From Flavobacterium frigidarium DSM 17623 (GTDB lineage Bacteria; Bacteroidota; Bacteroidia; Flavobacteriales; Flavobacteriaceae), in assembly GCF_000425505.1 (NCBI RefSeq), contig NZ_AUDO01000008.1, forward strand, positions 186,001 through 250,000: 64,000 nt of DNA, in the 5' to 3' direction. How positions within the stretch are numbered: position 1 is the stretch's first letter; each line of letters opens with the position of its first letter. Position numbers and translations under genes: made by a program. Below, piece after piece: positions 44,535 to 56,019 of this stretch. Below the pieces are notes generated by a model, which was not told where the DNA came from, made no database searches, and saw nothing but the letters and a program-made list of their open reading frames with translations.

Positions 44535-45980
44535 TTAGTTCATATTAGAATATCCTACAGCCTCACCTTTTAATGTTCCGCTGGTACAACTTGTAATTTT
44601 TACATTTACAAAATCACCAATTTTGTAATCTTCTTTTGGGAAAACGACAGTAATACTTTGAGAGTTTCTTCCTGAGAATTCTTCAGTAGATTTTTTAGAA
44701 ACTTTTTCGACCAAGACTTCTACTGTTTGACCAATAAACTCTTCTGATCTTGCCCAAGCATGCTTTTGTTGCAAGTCAACAATTTCTTGTAAACGTCTTG
44801 CTTTAGTTTCATCATTAACATCATCTTCCATTTTTCTTCCTGCCAGTGTACCTGGACGTTCAGAGTAAGAATACATGTAACCAAAATTATATTTCACATA
44901 CTCCATTAAACTCAACGTATCTTGATGATCTTGCTCTGTCTCTGTAGGGAAACCAGCAATCATATCTTGCGAGATAGAGCTATTAGGTACAATCGATCTT
45001 ATTTTGTCAATCAATGTCATGTACTCTTCACGTGTGTGCAAACGGTTCATTTCTTTCAAAATTCGGTTGCTTCCTGATTGTACAGGCAAGTGAATGTGCT
45101 TACAAATATTATTGTGTTTTGCAATAACATGTAAAACGCTCTCGTGCATGTCTTGCGGATTTGAAGTCGAAAAACGAATGCGCATCTTAGGGAATCCTAC
45201 AGCAACCATTTCTAATAATTGATCAAAATCTACTGCGGTAGCTTTTTGCATTTCTGAAGCTGTGGCAAAATCTTTTTTCAATCCACCTCCATACCAAAGG
45301 TAACTGTCTACATTTTGACCTAAAAGTGTGATTTCTTTAAAACCTTTATCCCATAAATCTTGAATTTCTTTCATGATACTTTGCGGCTCACGGCTACGCT
45401 CACGGCCTCTAGTAAAAGGCACTACGCAAAAAGTACACATGTTATCACAACCACGAGTGATAGATACTAAGGCAGTAATTCCGTTGCTCATTAAACGCAC
45501 AGGTGAAATATCACCATAAGTTTCATCTTTCGATAAAATCACATTAATAGCATCACGGCCTTCCTCAACTTCACTTAATAAATTTGGCAAATCTTTGTAA
45601 GCATCAGGACCTACAACTAGGTCGACAATTTTTTCTTCTTCAAGAAATTGGCTCTTTAATCGCTCTGCCATACAGCCCAAAACGCCCACTTTCATTTTTG
45701 GGTTGATGCGTTTCACAGCGTTATATTTTTCTAATCTTTTACGTACTGTTTGCTCCGCTTTATCACGGATTGAGCAGGTATTTACCAAAACTAAATCAGC
45801 GTCTTCTAATGACTGAGTGGTGTTGTATCCGTTCTCTGATAAAATAGAAGCCACAATCTCACTATCAGAGAAATTCATAGCGCAGCCATAACTTTCAATG
45901 AATAATTTTTTAGTATTTCCCGATTTATTTTCTAAAACAAGCGCTTCCCCTTGTTTGCTTTCCTCAATAATCTTTTCCAT
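44535..45980 (-). CDS. miaB: tRNA-2-methylthio-N6-dimethylallyladenosine synthase MiaB
   Basis: 481 residues. The N-terminal UPF0004 domain binds one iron-sulfur cluster through cysteines in ESYGCAMNFSDSE, LVNTCSIRDKAE and VGVLGCMAERLK. The radical-SAM domain has the CxxxCxxC motif (GCDNMCTFCVVPFTRGRERS). A TRAM domain ends the protein. It adds a methylthio group to i6A37 of tRNAs reading codons that start with U. It is the promoter-proximal gene of the run towards secG and has a -7 box 35 bases upstream. Confidence 0.97.
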   Translation of the reverse strand: MEKIIEESKQGEALVLENKSGNTKKLFIESYGCAMNFSDSEIVASILSENGYNTTQSLEDADLVLVNTCSIRDKAEQTVRKRLEKYNAVKRINPKMKVGVLGCMAERLKSQFLEEEKIVDLVVGPDAYKDLPNLLSEVEEGRDAINVILSKDETYGDISPVRLMSNGITALVSITRGCDNMCTFCVVPFTRGRERSREPQSIMKEIQDLWDKGFKEITLLGQNVDSYLWYGGGLKKDFATASEMQKATAVDFDQLLEMVAVGFPKMRIRFSTSNPQDMHESVLHVIAKHNNICKHIHLPVQSGSNRILKEMNRLHTREEYMTLIDKIRSIVPNSSISQDMIAGFPTETEQDHQDTLSLMEYVKYNFGYMYSYSERPGTLAGRKMEDDVNDETKARRLQEIVDLQQKHAWARSEEFIGQTVEVLVEKVSKKSTEEFSGRNSQSITVVFPKEDYKIGDFVNVKITSCTSGTLKGEAVGYSNMN

Positions 45981-46014
45981 AAGTCACTTTCAAAAGTGTG
46001 TTTTAATAAGTGCG

Positions 46015-46022
46015 CAAAGGTA
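46015..46022 (-). promoter_or_regulatory. Predicted -7 box of miaB
   Basis: On the minus strand this reads TACCTTTG, matching TAnnTTTG, 35 bases upstream of the miaB ATG. Confidence 0.5.
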
Positions 46023-46100
46023 CAATTATTTGAAACATTATGACAAGATGTCAGCCGAAGATTTAACATAGTTTTTTTTAATTATCAATACTTGGTTTTA

Positions 46101-46250
46101 GGAGCTGCTTCTGGCTATCCGTTTCAAGGTCTCACGAAATAAGCACTATTTTTAAAGTAGTATAAAGAGCTTCTTTCAGTCGCTTTTATAGTACTTAAAA
46201 TAGCAGCTTTTTTTGCTGCGAGCTTTTCACTTCTATCCAGGCTAGGGGAG
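46101..46250 (+). repeat. Dispersed intergenic element, copy 4
   Basis: It contains GGAGCTGCTTCTGGCTATCC, then GAGCTTCTTTCAGTCGCTTT at 46167, and ends GCTTTTCACTTCTATCCAGG. The order and spacing of blocks match copy 1 at 29565. Confidence 0.6.
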
Positions 46251-46270
46251 TGTGCTGTTCTAGAAAACAA

Positions 46271-46300
46271 AAAAGCTCCCTTAGATATAAGGAAGCTTTT
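46271..46300 (-). terminator. Terminator of the glycerol operon
   Basis: A 13-bp stem AAAAGCTCCCTTA / TAAGGAAGCTTTT with one mismatch. On the minus strand it is followed by TTTTTTGTTTT. Confidence 0.8.
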
Positions 46301-46325
46301 AAGTAACAAATTAAAATTTCTAATT

Positions 46326-47117
46326 TTAAAACAGACTTACGTCCAGTTGAATTCGGGCAATTTTGTTCGAAGGATTCCACATTGCTGTAGCCGAAACAGG
46401 CAAGTGGTAATTAAAAATTTCAATGTCTTTTGTAGCTTTAATACCGGTATTTACAATATCAAAATCGCTAGCCACTTTGTTTGTAAATAGGTGTTTGCTT
46501 CCATTTAATGGAAAAGCAGCTCCTATAAAAGCATTTAAATTCACTTTTTGATCTCTAATCAAAGGGTAGCTTAATTCTACATAAGTAGAGTGTCTACTTT
46601 GAAAGTCGTTGTCACTATTTAATTCACGGTCGTTCAAACCACTGTATAAAAGAACGTCGGCTTCAATTCTTAGAGGGAAAGACTCTGGAAAACGATACGA
46701 TGTTCTTAAATCAATGATGTGAGTGGTGGTCAATTTATCATAATTAAAAACTTTAGGGGTAGCAATTCCAGTGGTATTAAATAAGTCCCATAATGCAATG
46801 GATAGATTATTCTTTTGGTATTGTACATAATAGTTTATTTCGCGATAATTTCCATCAAAACCTGCACCACCCCAGAAACCGACTTTAAAGGTTTGGCTCT
46901 CATTTAACGCATAATGAATATTTCCCGTGGCGGTCATCCCATCATTAATTACGAGGCCTCTCCATAAATGACTAGTTTCTAATCCTACATTAAAGTCTAA
47001 TCGTGAAGGTTTTATTTCTTTTTTATCTACAGCTACGGTATCAATAGCAGTTGAGCTTTGACCGTAGTTTGCTAACCCTGTAAGTAGCATTACAGCGGCA
47101 ATAATTTGGTTTTTCAT
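46326..47117 (-). CDS. Outer-membrane beta-barrel protein linked to glycerol uptake genes
   Basis: 263 residues. A signal peptide (AAVMLLTGLANYGQ, cut near residue 20) is followed by alternating amphipathic strands (FNVGLETSHLWRGLVINDG, FKVGFWGGAGFD, REINYYVQYQKNNLSIALWD) ending IARIQLDVSLF, with the terminal phenylalanine typical of outer-membrane barrels. About ten to twelve strands can be counted. I do not recognise a named family. It is the last gene of the glpD-glpK-glpF run, 26 bases after glpF, and shares its terminator. A role as an outer-membrane channel for glycerol or a glycerol-containing substrate is inferred from position. Confidence 0.72.
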   Translation of the reverse strand: MKNQIIAAVMLLTGLANYGQSSTAIDTVAVDKKEIKPSRLDFNVGLETSHLWRGLVINDGMTATGNIHYALNESQTFKVGFWGGAGFDGNYREINYYVQYQKNNLSIALWDLFNTTGIATPKVFNYDKLTTTHIIDLRTSYRFPESFPLRIEADVLLYSGLNDRELNSDNDFQSRHSTYVELSYPLIRDQKVNLNAFIGAAFPLNGSKHLFTNKVASDFDIVNTGIKATKDIEIFNYHLPVSATAMWNPSNKIARIQLDVSLF

Positions 47118-47143
47118 GTATCGGTTTGTTTAGTAGGGGATTG

Positions 47144-47872
47144 TTAGGTGAGCATAATATAAAGCAATGCAGCTAATGAAGATCCTACGATGGGTCCTAC
47201 AATAGGTACCCAAGCATAACTCCAGTCACTACTTGCCTTGAATAAAAGAGTGTGCATAATACGCGGACCCAAATCTCTGGCAGGATTAATGGCATAACCT
47301 GTAGTTCCACCAAGACTCAACCCAATTACCCATACAAGAATGGCTACTGGCAAGGCACCTATAGATCCCAATCCTATTTTAGCATCTGCAGCGGCTGCAA
47401 TACTTAAATCTGGACCAGAAAGGTAAAATATCACAAATATCAAAACGAAAGTTCCGATGATTTCGCTAATTAAATTCGAGCTGTAATTACGAATCGCTGG
47501 ACCTGTGCTAAAACAAGCTAGTTTTCCTTCTTCGCTTTCAGTGGCTGCAAAGTGGTCTTTGTGTGAAAGCCAAACTAAAAAAGCACCTATCATTGCACCA
47601 ATCATTTGCGCAAGAACGTATGAAGCAACTTGGCTCCAAGCAAATTTTCCTACTAAGGCTAGACCAAGAGTTACGATAGGATTTAGATGGGCACCACTAA
47701 TAGGTCCTGCAACTACTACACCTACAAATACGGCAAAAGCCCAAGCTGTAGTAATTACAATCCATCCTGAATTATGTCCTTTTGTACCTGTAAGCACAAC
47801 ATTGGCAACGACTCCGTTACCCAATAATATCATCAACATCGTCCCAATAATCTCTGCAATAAATGGTGTCAT
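47144..47872 (-). CDS. glpF: Glycerol facilitator / aquaporin family channel
   Basis: 242 residues with six membrane helices of the MIP fold. The second half-helix motif is NPARDLGPR (196-204), the form found in glycerol channels. The first is HLNPIV (NPI at 64-66) instead of NPA. The protein passes glycerol through the inner membrane, where GlpK traps it by phosphorylation. glpK lies 25 bases upstream and the outer-membrane gene 26 bases downstream, so the genes form an operon. The operon context supports glycerol rather than water. Confidence 0.92.
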   Translation of the reverse strand: MTPFIAEIIGTMLMILLGNGVVANVVLTGTKGHNSGWIVITTAWAFAVFVGVVVAGPISGAHLNPIVTLGLALVGKFAWSQVASYVLAQMIGAMIGAFLVWLSHKDHFAATESEEGKLACFSTGPAIRNYSSNLISEIIGTFVLIFVIFYLSGPDLSIAAAADAKIGLGSIGALPVAILVWVIGLSLGGTTGYAINPARDLGPRIMHTLLFKASSDWSYAWVPIVGPIVGSSLAALLYIMLT

Positions 47873-47897
47873 ATTTTTTATGTTTTTGGTAGGTTAG

Positions 47898-51001
<3,104 letters not shown>

Positions 51002-51027
51002 TGTGTGTGGTATAAGTCGTTTAATTC

Positions 51028-51071
51028 TTTCGTTTTATTTCGAATAACAAACTTAATGAAATAAAACGAAA
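51028..51071. promoter_or_regulatory. Likely GlpR operator: perfect 14-bp inverted repeat
   Basis: TTTCGTTTTATTTC at 51028-51041 is the exact reverse complement of GAAATAAAACGAAA at 51058-51071, with a 16-base spacer. Each arm also contains two TTTCG/TTTC elements 10 bases apart, as in operators of DeoR-family repressors. A further GAAATAA lies at 51088. The spacer holds the glpD -7 box. Confidence 0.8.
51048..51055 (-). promoter_or_regulatory. Predicted -7 box of the glpD-glpK-glpF operon
   Basis: On the minus strand this reads TAAGTTTG, matching TAnnTTTG. It lies entirely within the spacer of the inverted repeat, about 47 bases before the glpD ATG. Confidence 0.6.
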
Positions 51072-51106
51072 CCAAATTAAATAAAGTGAAATAATTTTTT
51101 GAAGTT

Positions 51107-51114
51107 TATTTTTG
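51107..51114 (+). promoter_or_regulatory. Predicted -7 box of glpR
   Basis: TATTTTTG matches TAnnTTTG, 40 bases before the glpR ATG and 36 bases from the operator. Confidence 0.5.
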
Positions 51115-51154
51115 TACCTTTAAATCGAAGAAAAATTAATATTTAGGCAAGAAC

Positions 51155-51928
51155 ATGGCTATAATCAATAGACGACAAGAAGATATATTAAAAGAGTTGA
51201 ATCAAAAGGGCTATGTTAATGTAGTTGATTTATGCGCAACTCATAATGTTTCAACCGTAACCATTCGAAAGGATTTGAACTTTTTAGAAAATCAAAAGCT
51301 TTTACATCGCACCCATGGAGGTGCTAGTCAACAGCCAATCTATGCATATGAGAGAGATGTAAATGACAAGGAGACATTGCAAGTAGAACAAAAGAAAGAA
51401 ATTGCAAATGAAGCATTAAAGTATATATCTAATAATGATTATATTATTTTGGCATCAGGATCTAATATTCATTATTTGTCTCGAATTATCAAAGGTTTTC
51501 AAAAACTAACGGTATTAACTCCTTCTTTGAAAGTGTCTTTAGAATTGTGTAAAGAACTTAATGTAGATACGATTCAGTTGGGTGGAGATATTCGTAATAG
51601 TTCGACATCGGCGGTAGGTCCAATAGCTGAAGCTACTTTGGGGCAATTTTCTTGCAACAAATTATTCTTAGGTGCAGATGGAGTTGATTTAGAATTTGGA
51701 TTAAGTACTTCAAATGCTTTAGAAGCACATTTAAATAAGACAATGATTGATGTTGCTGAAATGGTAATCGTGCTGGCAGATTCTACAAAAATGAATGTAA
51801 GAGGGTTTGGGAAAATTTGCGAATTGACAAAAATTGACATTCTAATAACAGATAGTGGTATCGACAGTGAAACAAAATTGAAACTAGAGGAGCTGGGAAT
51901 CGATGTTATTGTTGCTGCGGTAGAATAA
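51155..51928 (+). CDS. glpR: DeoR/GlpR-family transcriptional repressor
   Basis: 257 residues. The N-terminal winged helix-turn-helix covers about 5-58 (RRQEDILKELNQKGYVNVVDL, HNVSTVTIRKDLNFLENQKLLHRTHGGA read in parts) and is the DeoR signature. The C-terminal sugar-phosphate-binding domain has ILASGSNIHYLSRII, LGGDIRNSSTSAVGP and FLGADGVDLEFGLST. Family members release DNA when bound to a phosphorylated metabolite, here probably glycerol 3-phosphate. The gene is divergent from glpD, and a perfect inverted repeat between them is the expected target. Confidence 0.92.
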   Translation: MAIINRRQEDILKELNQKGYVNVVDLCATHNVSTVTIRKDLNFLENQKLLHRTHGGASQQPIYAYERDVNDKETLQVEQKKEIANEALKYISNNDYIILASGSNIHYLSRIIKGFQKLTVLTPSLKVSLELCKELNVDTIQLGGDIRNSSTSAVGPIAEATLGQFSCNKLFLGADGVDLEFGLSTSNALEAHLNKTMIDVAEMVIVLADSTKMNVRGFGKICELTKIDILITDSGIDSETKLKLEELGIDVIVAAVE

Positions 51929-52068
51929 TGTTATACCTTAATATATACTGTGTTTTATTTTACATTTAAACCAATTGCGAAAACGATATTTTTATACTTT
52001 GTTGACTGAGTTTTTGTTTTTAAAATATTTTAAAATTTTTCAAAAGCCCAATATTTAAAAAAAACTTC

Positions 52069-52076
52069 TACTTTTG
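52069..52076 (+). promoter_or_regulatory. Predicted -7 box of topA
   Basis: TACTTTTG matches TAnnTTTG. It overlaps the upstream TTG of the longest frame and lies 18 bases before ATG 52095, so it decides the start. Confidence 0.6.
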
Positions 52077-52094
52077 TCCGAGAAAAATAGAGCA

Positions 52095-54662
52095 ATGGCA
52101 AAGAATTTAGTAATAGTTGAGTCCCCAGCAAAAGCAAAAACAATAGAGAAATTTCTTGGTAGTGATTATCAGGTAGAGTCAAGTTACGGCCATATCGCCG
52201 ACTTACCTTCTAAAGAAATAGGTGTTGACGTTGAAAATGATTTCAAACCTAAGTATGAAGTTTCATCTGATAAAAAAGCTTTAGTCACAAAATTGAAAGG
52301 ACTGGCTAAGAAAGCCGAAATGGTTTGGTTAGCAAGTGATGAGGATCGCGAGGGTGAGGCTATTTCTTGGCATTTATTCGAAGAATTAAAGTTAGACGTT
52401 AAAAAAACAAAACGTATTGTTTTTCACGAGATTACAAAAACTGCAATCCTGAAAGCGATTGATAATCCTAGAGAGATTGACTACAATTTAGTAAATGCAC
52501 AGCAAGCGCGTCGTGTTTTAGATAGACTTGTTGGGTACGAACTATCTCCAGTTTTGTGGAGAAAAATTAAGGGCGGACTTTCTGCAGGTCGTGTACAATC
52601 AGTATCAGTGAGGTTGATTGTTGAGAGAGAACGTGATATACAAAATTTTAATCCTGTAGCTAGTTATTCAGTTGTTGCTGAGTTTACTAATGAAGCAGGA
52701 AAATCATTTAAAGCAAAACTTCCTAAAAACTTTACAACTAAAAAAGAAGCTGAAGACTTCTTGAGTAAAAATATAGGGTCTACTTATAAAGTTTCTGATT
52801 TAGAAACAAAACCCACAAAAAAATCACCTACGGGGCCATTTACGACTTCGACTTTACAACAGGAAGCTGCACGTAAATTGTATTTACCGGTAGGGATTAC
52901 AATGCAATTAGCACAACGATTATACGAGGCCGGACTGATTACTTATATGAGAACAGATAGTGTGAATCTATCAAAAGATGCTATGGATGCTGCTCAAGCT
53001 GAAATTATCAAATCGTATGGTAAGGAATTTTCTAAGCCTAGAACATTTACAAATAAAAGTAAAGGTGCTCAAGAGGCGCACGAGGCGATACGTCCTACTG
53101 ATATGTCGCGTCACACGGTGAATATTGATAGAGATCAGGCTCGTTTGTATGATTTGATTTGGAAAAGAACGCTAGCTTCTCAAATGAGTGATGCGCAATT
53201 AGAAAGAACAAATGTAAAAATTGAAGCTAATAATCACGGCGAGTTATTCACGGCTTCGGGAGAGGTATTGCTTTTTGAAGGTTTCTTAAAAGTGTATCTT
53301 GAAGGTCATGATGATGATGAAGAGGAGCAAGAAGGAATGCTTCCTGCTATGAAGGTAAATGAGAAATTACTTAACAACTTTATTACTGCTACAGAGAGAT
53401 ATACAAGGCCACCGGCTAGATATACTGAGGCTTCATTAGTGAAGAAATTAGAGGAATTAGGTATTGGTCGTCCTTCTACTTATGCTCCAACTATCTCTAC
53501 TATCATTAATAGAAATTATGTTGAAAAAGGAAATCTTGATGGTCAAGAGCGTAATTATACGCAGTTAATCTTGCAAGCGAATAAAGTAGACGAAAAATTA
53601 CTCAAAGAAAATACAGGTTCTGACAAAGGAAAATTAGTTCCTACAGATATTGGTACAATCGTAACGGATTTCTTGGTTAAGAATTTCGGAAACATATTAG
53701 ATTATAACTTTACTGCAAAGGTTGAGCAAGATTTTGATGAAATAGCCGAAGGAAATGTAGATTGGGCTATCATGATGAAAGAATTTTATGATCAGTTTCA
53801 CCCTACAGTAAAAGATGTCGAAGCAAATGCTGAAAGAGAAAGTGGAGAACGTATTCTAGGTACAGATCCGAATACAGGGAAACCAGTTTCGGTGCGTTTA
53901 GGGAAATTCGGACCTATGGCTCAAATTGGTGCTGCAGATGACGAGGATAAAAAATTTGCTAGTTTGATGTCAGATCAAAATATTGGAAATATTAATCTAG
54001 AAGAAGCACTAAATCTTTTCTTACTGCCTAAAAATTTAGGGGTGTACAAGGAAGAAGAAGTTGAGGTAAGTAACGGTCGCTATGGCCCATACATACGTCA
54101 TGGAGCGGCTTTCGTATCTCTGCCAAAAGGGGAGAATCCACTAGATGTTGATTTTGATAGAGCAAAAGAGCTTATTGACGAAAAAGCGCTTGCGGATGCT
54201 CCAATAGCAGTTTATAAAGGTGAAGGAGTACAAAAAGGTACCGGTCGTTTTGGTCCATTTATCAAATGGGACGGAATGTTTATCAACGTAAATAAAAAAT
54301 ATGATTTTGATAATCTTTCTCAAACAGATATCGAAACCTTAATCGAAGATAAAATCCAAAAGAACATTGATAAAGTGATTCATAATTGGGAAGAAGAAGG
54401 GATTCTTGTGGAAAAAGCGCGATGGGGACGCTCCACGATTACTAAAGGGAAAATCAAAATCGAATTAAGTAAAGATGTTGAAGCAGCTAAGCTTACATTG
54501 GAGCAAGTTCAAGAAATGATTGCTGCAAAAACTCCAGCTAAGAAAATTGCTGCGAAGAAAGCAACAACAAAAAAAGCTCCAGCAAAAAAAGCAACTACAA
54601 CAAAAAAAGCAACTACAACAAAAAAAGCAGCTGTAAAAAAACCAGTAGCTAAAAAGAAATAA
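52095..54662 (+). CDS. topA: DNA topoisomerase I with lysine-rich tail
   Basis: 855 residues from ATG 52095 (MAKNLVIVESPAKAKTIEKFL). The TTG at 52074 lies in the promoter and is rejected. The Toprim domain spans about 3-125 (WLASDEDREGEAISWHLFEEL). The catalytic tyrosine is in GLITYMRTDS. The C-terminal region has repeated topoisomerase modules (RLGKFGPMAQIG, NGRYGPYIRHGAAF, GTGRFGPFIKWDG) in place of zinc fingers. It relaxes negative supercoils. The last 45 residues are almost only lysine, alanine and threonine, resembling histone H1 tails and encoded partly by an 18-base tandem repeat. The arginase-like gene follows after 1 base. Confidence 0.97.
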   Translation: MAKNLVIVESPAKAKTIEKFLGSDYQVESSYGHIADLPSKEIGVDVENDFKPKYEVSSDKKALVTKLKGLAKKAEMVWLASDEDREGEAISWHLFEELKLDVKKTKRIVFHEITKTAILKAIDNPREIDYNLVNAQQARRVLDRLVGYELSPVLWRKIKGGLSAGRVQSVSVRLIVERERDIQNFNPVASYSVVAEFTNEAGKSFKAKLPKNFTTKKEAEDFLSKNIGSTYKVSDLETKPTKKSPTGPFTTSTLQQEAARKLYLPVGITMQLAQRLYEAGLITYMRTDSVNLSKDAMDAAQAEIIKSYGKEFSKPRTFTNKSKGAQEAHEAIRPTDMSRHTVNIDRDQARLYDLIWKRTLASQMSDAQLERTNVKIEANNHGELFTASGEVLLFEGFLKVYLEGHDDDEEEQEGMLPAMKVNEKLLNNFITATERYTRPPARYTEASLVKKLEELGIGRPSTYAPTISTIINRNYVEKGNLDGQERNYTQLILQANKVDEKLLKENTGSDKGKLVPTDIGTIVTDFLVKNFGNILDYNFTAKVEQDFDEIAEGNVDWAIMMKEFYDQFHPTVKDVEANAERESGERILGTDPNTGKPVSVRLGKFGPMAQIGAADDEDKKFASLMSDQNIGNINLEEALNLFLLPKNLGVYKEEEVEVSNGRYGPYIRHGAAFVSLPKGENPLDVDFDRAKELIDEKALADAPIAVYKGEGVQKGTGRFGPFIKWDGMFINVNKKYDFDNLSQTDIETLIEDKIQKNIDKVIHNWEEEGILVEKARWGRSTITKGKIKIELSKDVEAAKLTLEQVQEMIAAKTPAKKIAAKKATTKKAPAKKATTTKKATTTKKAAVKKPVAKKK
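54591..54626 (+). repeat. 18-base tandem repeat inside topA
   Basis: Two exact copies of GCAACTACAACAAAAAAA, encoding the repeated peptide ATTTKK in the basic tail. Copy number could vary between strains. Confidence 0.9.
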
Positions 54663-54663
54663 A

Positions 54664-55815
54664 ATGGAATTTGATTTTTTAAGACCTATTCAAGGTGATG
54701 TTTTAGAAACGTTAGAAGCGTATTCTTCACAACAGTTTGGTAGTAAAGTGGTTTTTCATACAGAAGAGCAGTTCCCTGATTTAAGTAAAATTATAATTGC
54801 AGTAATTGGGGTGTTGGAAAACCGTGGTGCAGAGACAGTAAGCACAGAAGTTGATTTATTTGCAATAAGAAAAGAACTTTACAGTATGTTTCCTGGTAAC
54901 TGGGATGCTTCAATCGCAGATCTTGGTGATATTGTAGCAGGTGATGCAACTACCGATACCTACTTTGCCCTTCGAAAAGTGGCTGCAACTTTGATTAAAA
55001 ATAAAGTTGTTCCTATTGTTATAGGAGGTTCTCAAGATTTGACATATGCGCTTTATAGAGCTTATGATGAACTGGAGCAGATGGTGAATTTAGTCGCTGT
55101 CGATAGTAAATTTGATTTTGGAAAGGAAGATGGAGGTGCGCTAGCAGGATCATATTTAACAAAAGTGATCATTGACGAACCCAATAATTTGTTTAATTAT
55201 TGCAACATAGGTTACCAGACCTATTATAATTCTCAAGAAGAAATAGATTTAATCGAAAAATTATTTTTTGATGCTTATCGATTAGGAGAGGTATCACATA
55301 ATATTGCATTAGCAGAACCCGTTTTTAGAGATGCTGATATAGTTAGTTTAGATTTGACAGCGGTAAAATCATCAGATTCTGGTAATTTCACTAATTTTGC
55401 TCCCAATGGTTTTAATGGTAAGGAAATTTGTGCATTAGCCAGATATGCTGGAATTAGTGATAAGGTTTCGATGTTTGGGATTTTTAATCACAATGGTTCA
55501 ATTCAAGAATCAGCCTTAGTTGCTCAAATTATCTGGTATTTTATCGAAGGCTTTCACTATAGGTCTAATGAGTATCCCTTTGGGACTCGAGATAACTATA
55601 TCAAGTATATTGTTCCAGTAGAAGAGGAAGTGTTAATATTCTTTAAAAGTGATAAGACGGATAGATGGTGGATTGAGATACCCTTTGTTTCAAATAGTAA
55701 CAATAAGTTAAAAAGAAATACGTTATTACCTTGTTCTTACGAAGAGTACTTATCCGCCTGTAATCAAGAACTACCAGAGCGATGGTGGAAAGCCCAAAGA
55801 AAAAACACGCTGTAG
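54664..55815 (+). CDS. Arginase/formimidoylglutamase-fold protein lacking metal ligands
   Basis: 383 residues, with the ureohydrolase order of motifs but altered active-site residues. The position of GGDHS reads GGSQD (121-125, Q124 for the metal histidine). DAHxD reads DSKFD (147-151, K149 for histidine). SxDxD reads SLDLT (228-232, T232 for aspartate). D147, D151 and D230 remain. In active enzymes two manganese ions are held by these six positions, so three changes make hydrolysis very unlikely. The gene begins one base after topA and ends 204 bases before gldK, whose promoter lies in that gap. I recall this gene beside gldK in related genomes. A structural or regulatory role is inferred. 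Confidence 0.8.
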   Translation: MEFDFLRPIQGDVLETLEAYSSQQFGSKVVFHTEEQFPDLSKIIIAVIGVLENRGAETVSTEVDLFAIRKELYSMFPGNWDASIADLGDIVAGDATTDTYFALRKVAATLIKNKVVPIVIGGSQDLTYALYRAYDELEQMVNLVAVDSKFDFGKEDGGALAGSYLTKVIIDEPNNLFNYCNIGYQTYYNSQEEIDLIEKLFFDAYRLGEVSHNIALAEPVFRDADIVSLDLTAVKSSDSGNFTNFAPNGFNGKEICALARYAGISDKVSMFGIFNHNGSIQESALVAQIIWYFIEGFHYRSNEYPFGTRDNYIKYIVPVEEEVLIFFKSDKTDRWWIEIPFVSNSNNKLKRNTLLPCSYEEYLSACNQELPERWWKAQRKNTL

Positions 55816-55891
55816 TGTTAATATTTCAGGCATATGACGAATTAAGTTAAAGTAGGTAAGATAAAATGTTTTTTTATTTAAAATAATTATT

Positions 55892-55899
55892 TACGTTTG
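55892..55899 (+). promoter_or_regulatory. Predicted -7 box of the gldKLMN operon
   Basis: TACGTTTG matches TAnnTTTG, about 120 bases before the gldK ATG, leaving a leader of roughly 110 bases. Confidence 0.5.
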
Positions 55900-56019
55900 T
55901 ACGAAAGAACTAATATTTTGTTAGATAAATTTTTCAAAATATTTTTGTGCGATAGGATAACTAGATTGCAATAGTAGTCGTAATCCTATAAATTATAATG
56001 AATTTATAATCTGAATTAT

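Larger units (their letters stand above)
45981..46325. other. Gap between miaB and the glycerol operon: promoter, dispersed repeat and terminator
   Basis: No gene is supported. Two short overlapping minus-strand reading frames near 46124-46380 lie over the repeat and run into the neighbouring gene out of frame. Confidence 0.7.

Noticed and set aside
46124..46380. Two overlapping minus-strand small open frames
   Set aside because: They lie on repeat copy 4 and the terminator, and overlap a real gene in another frame.
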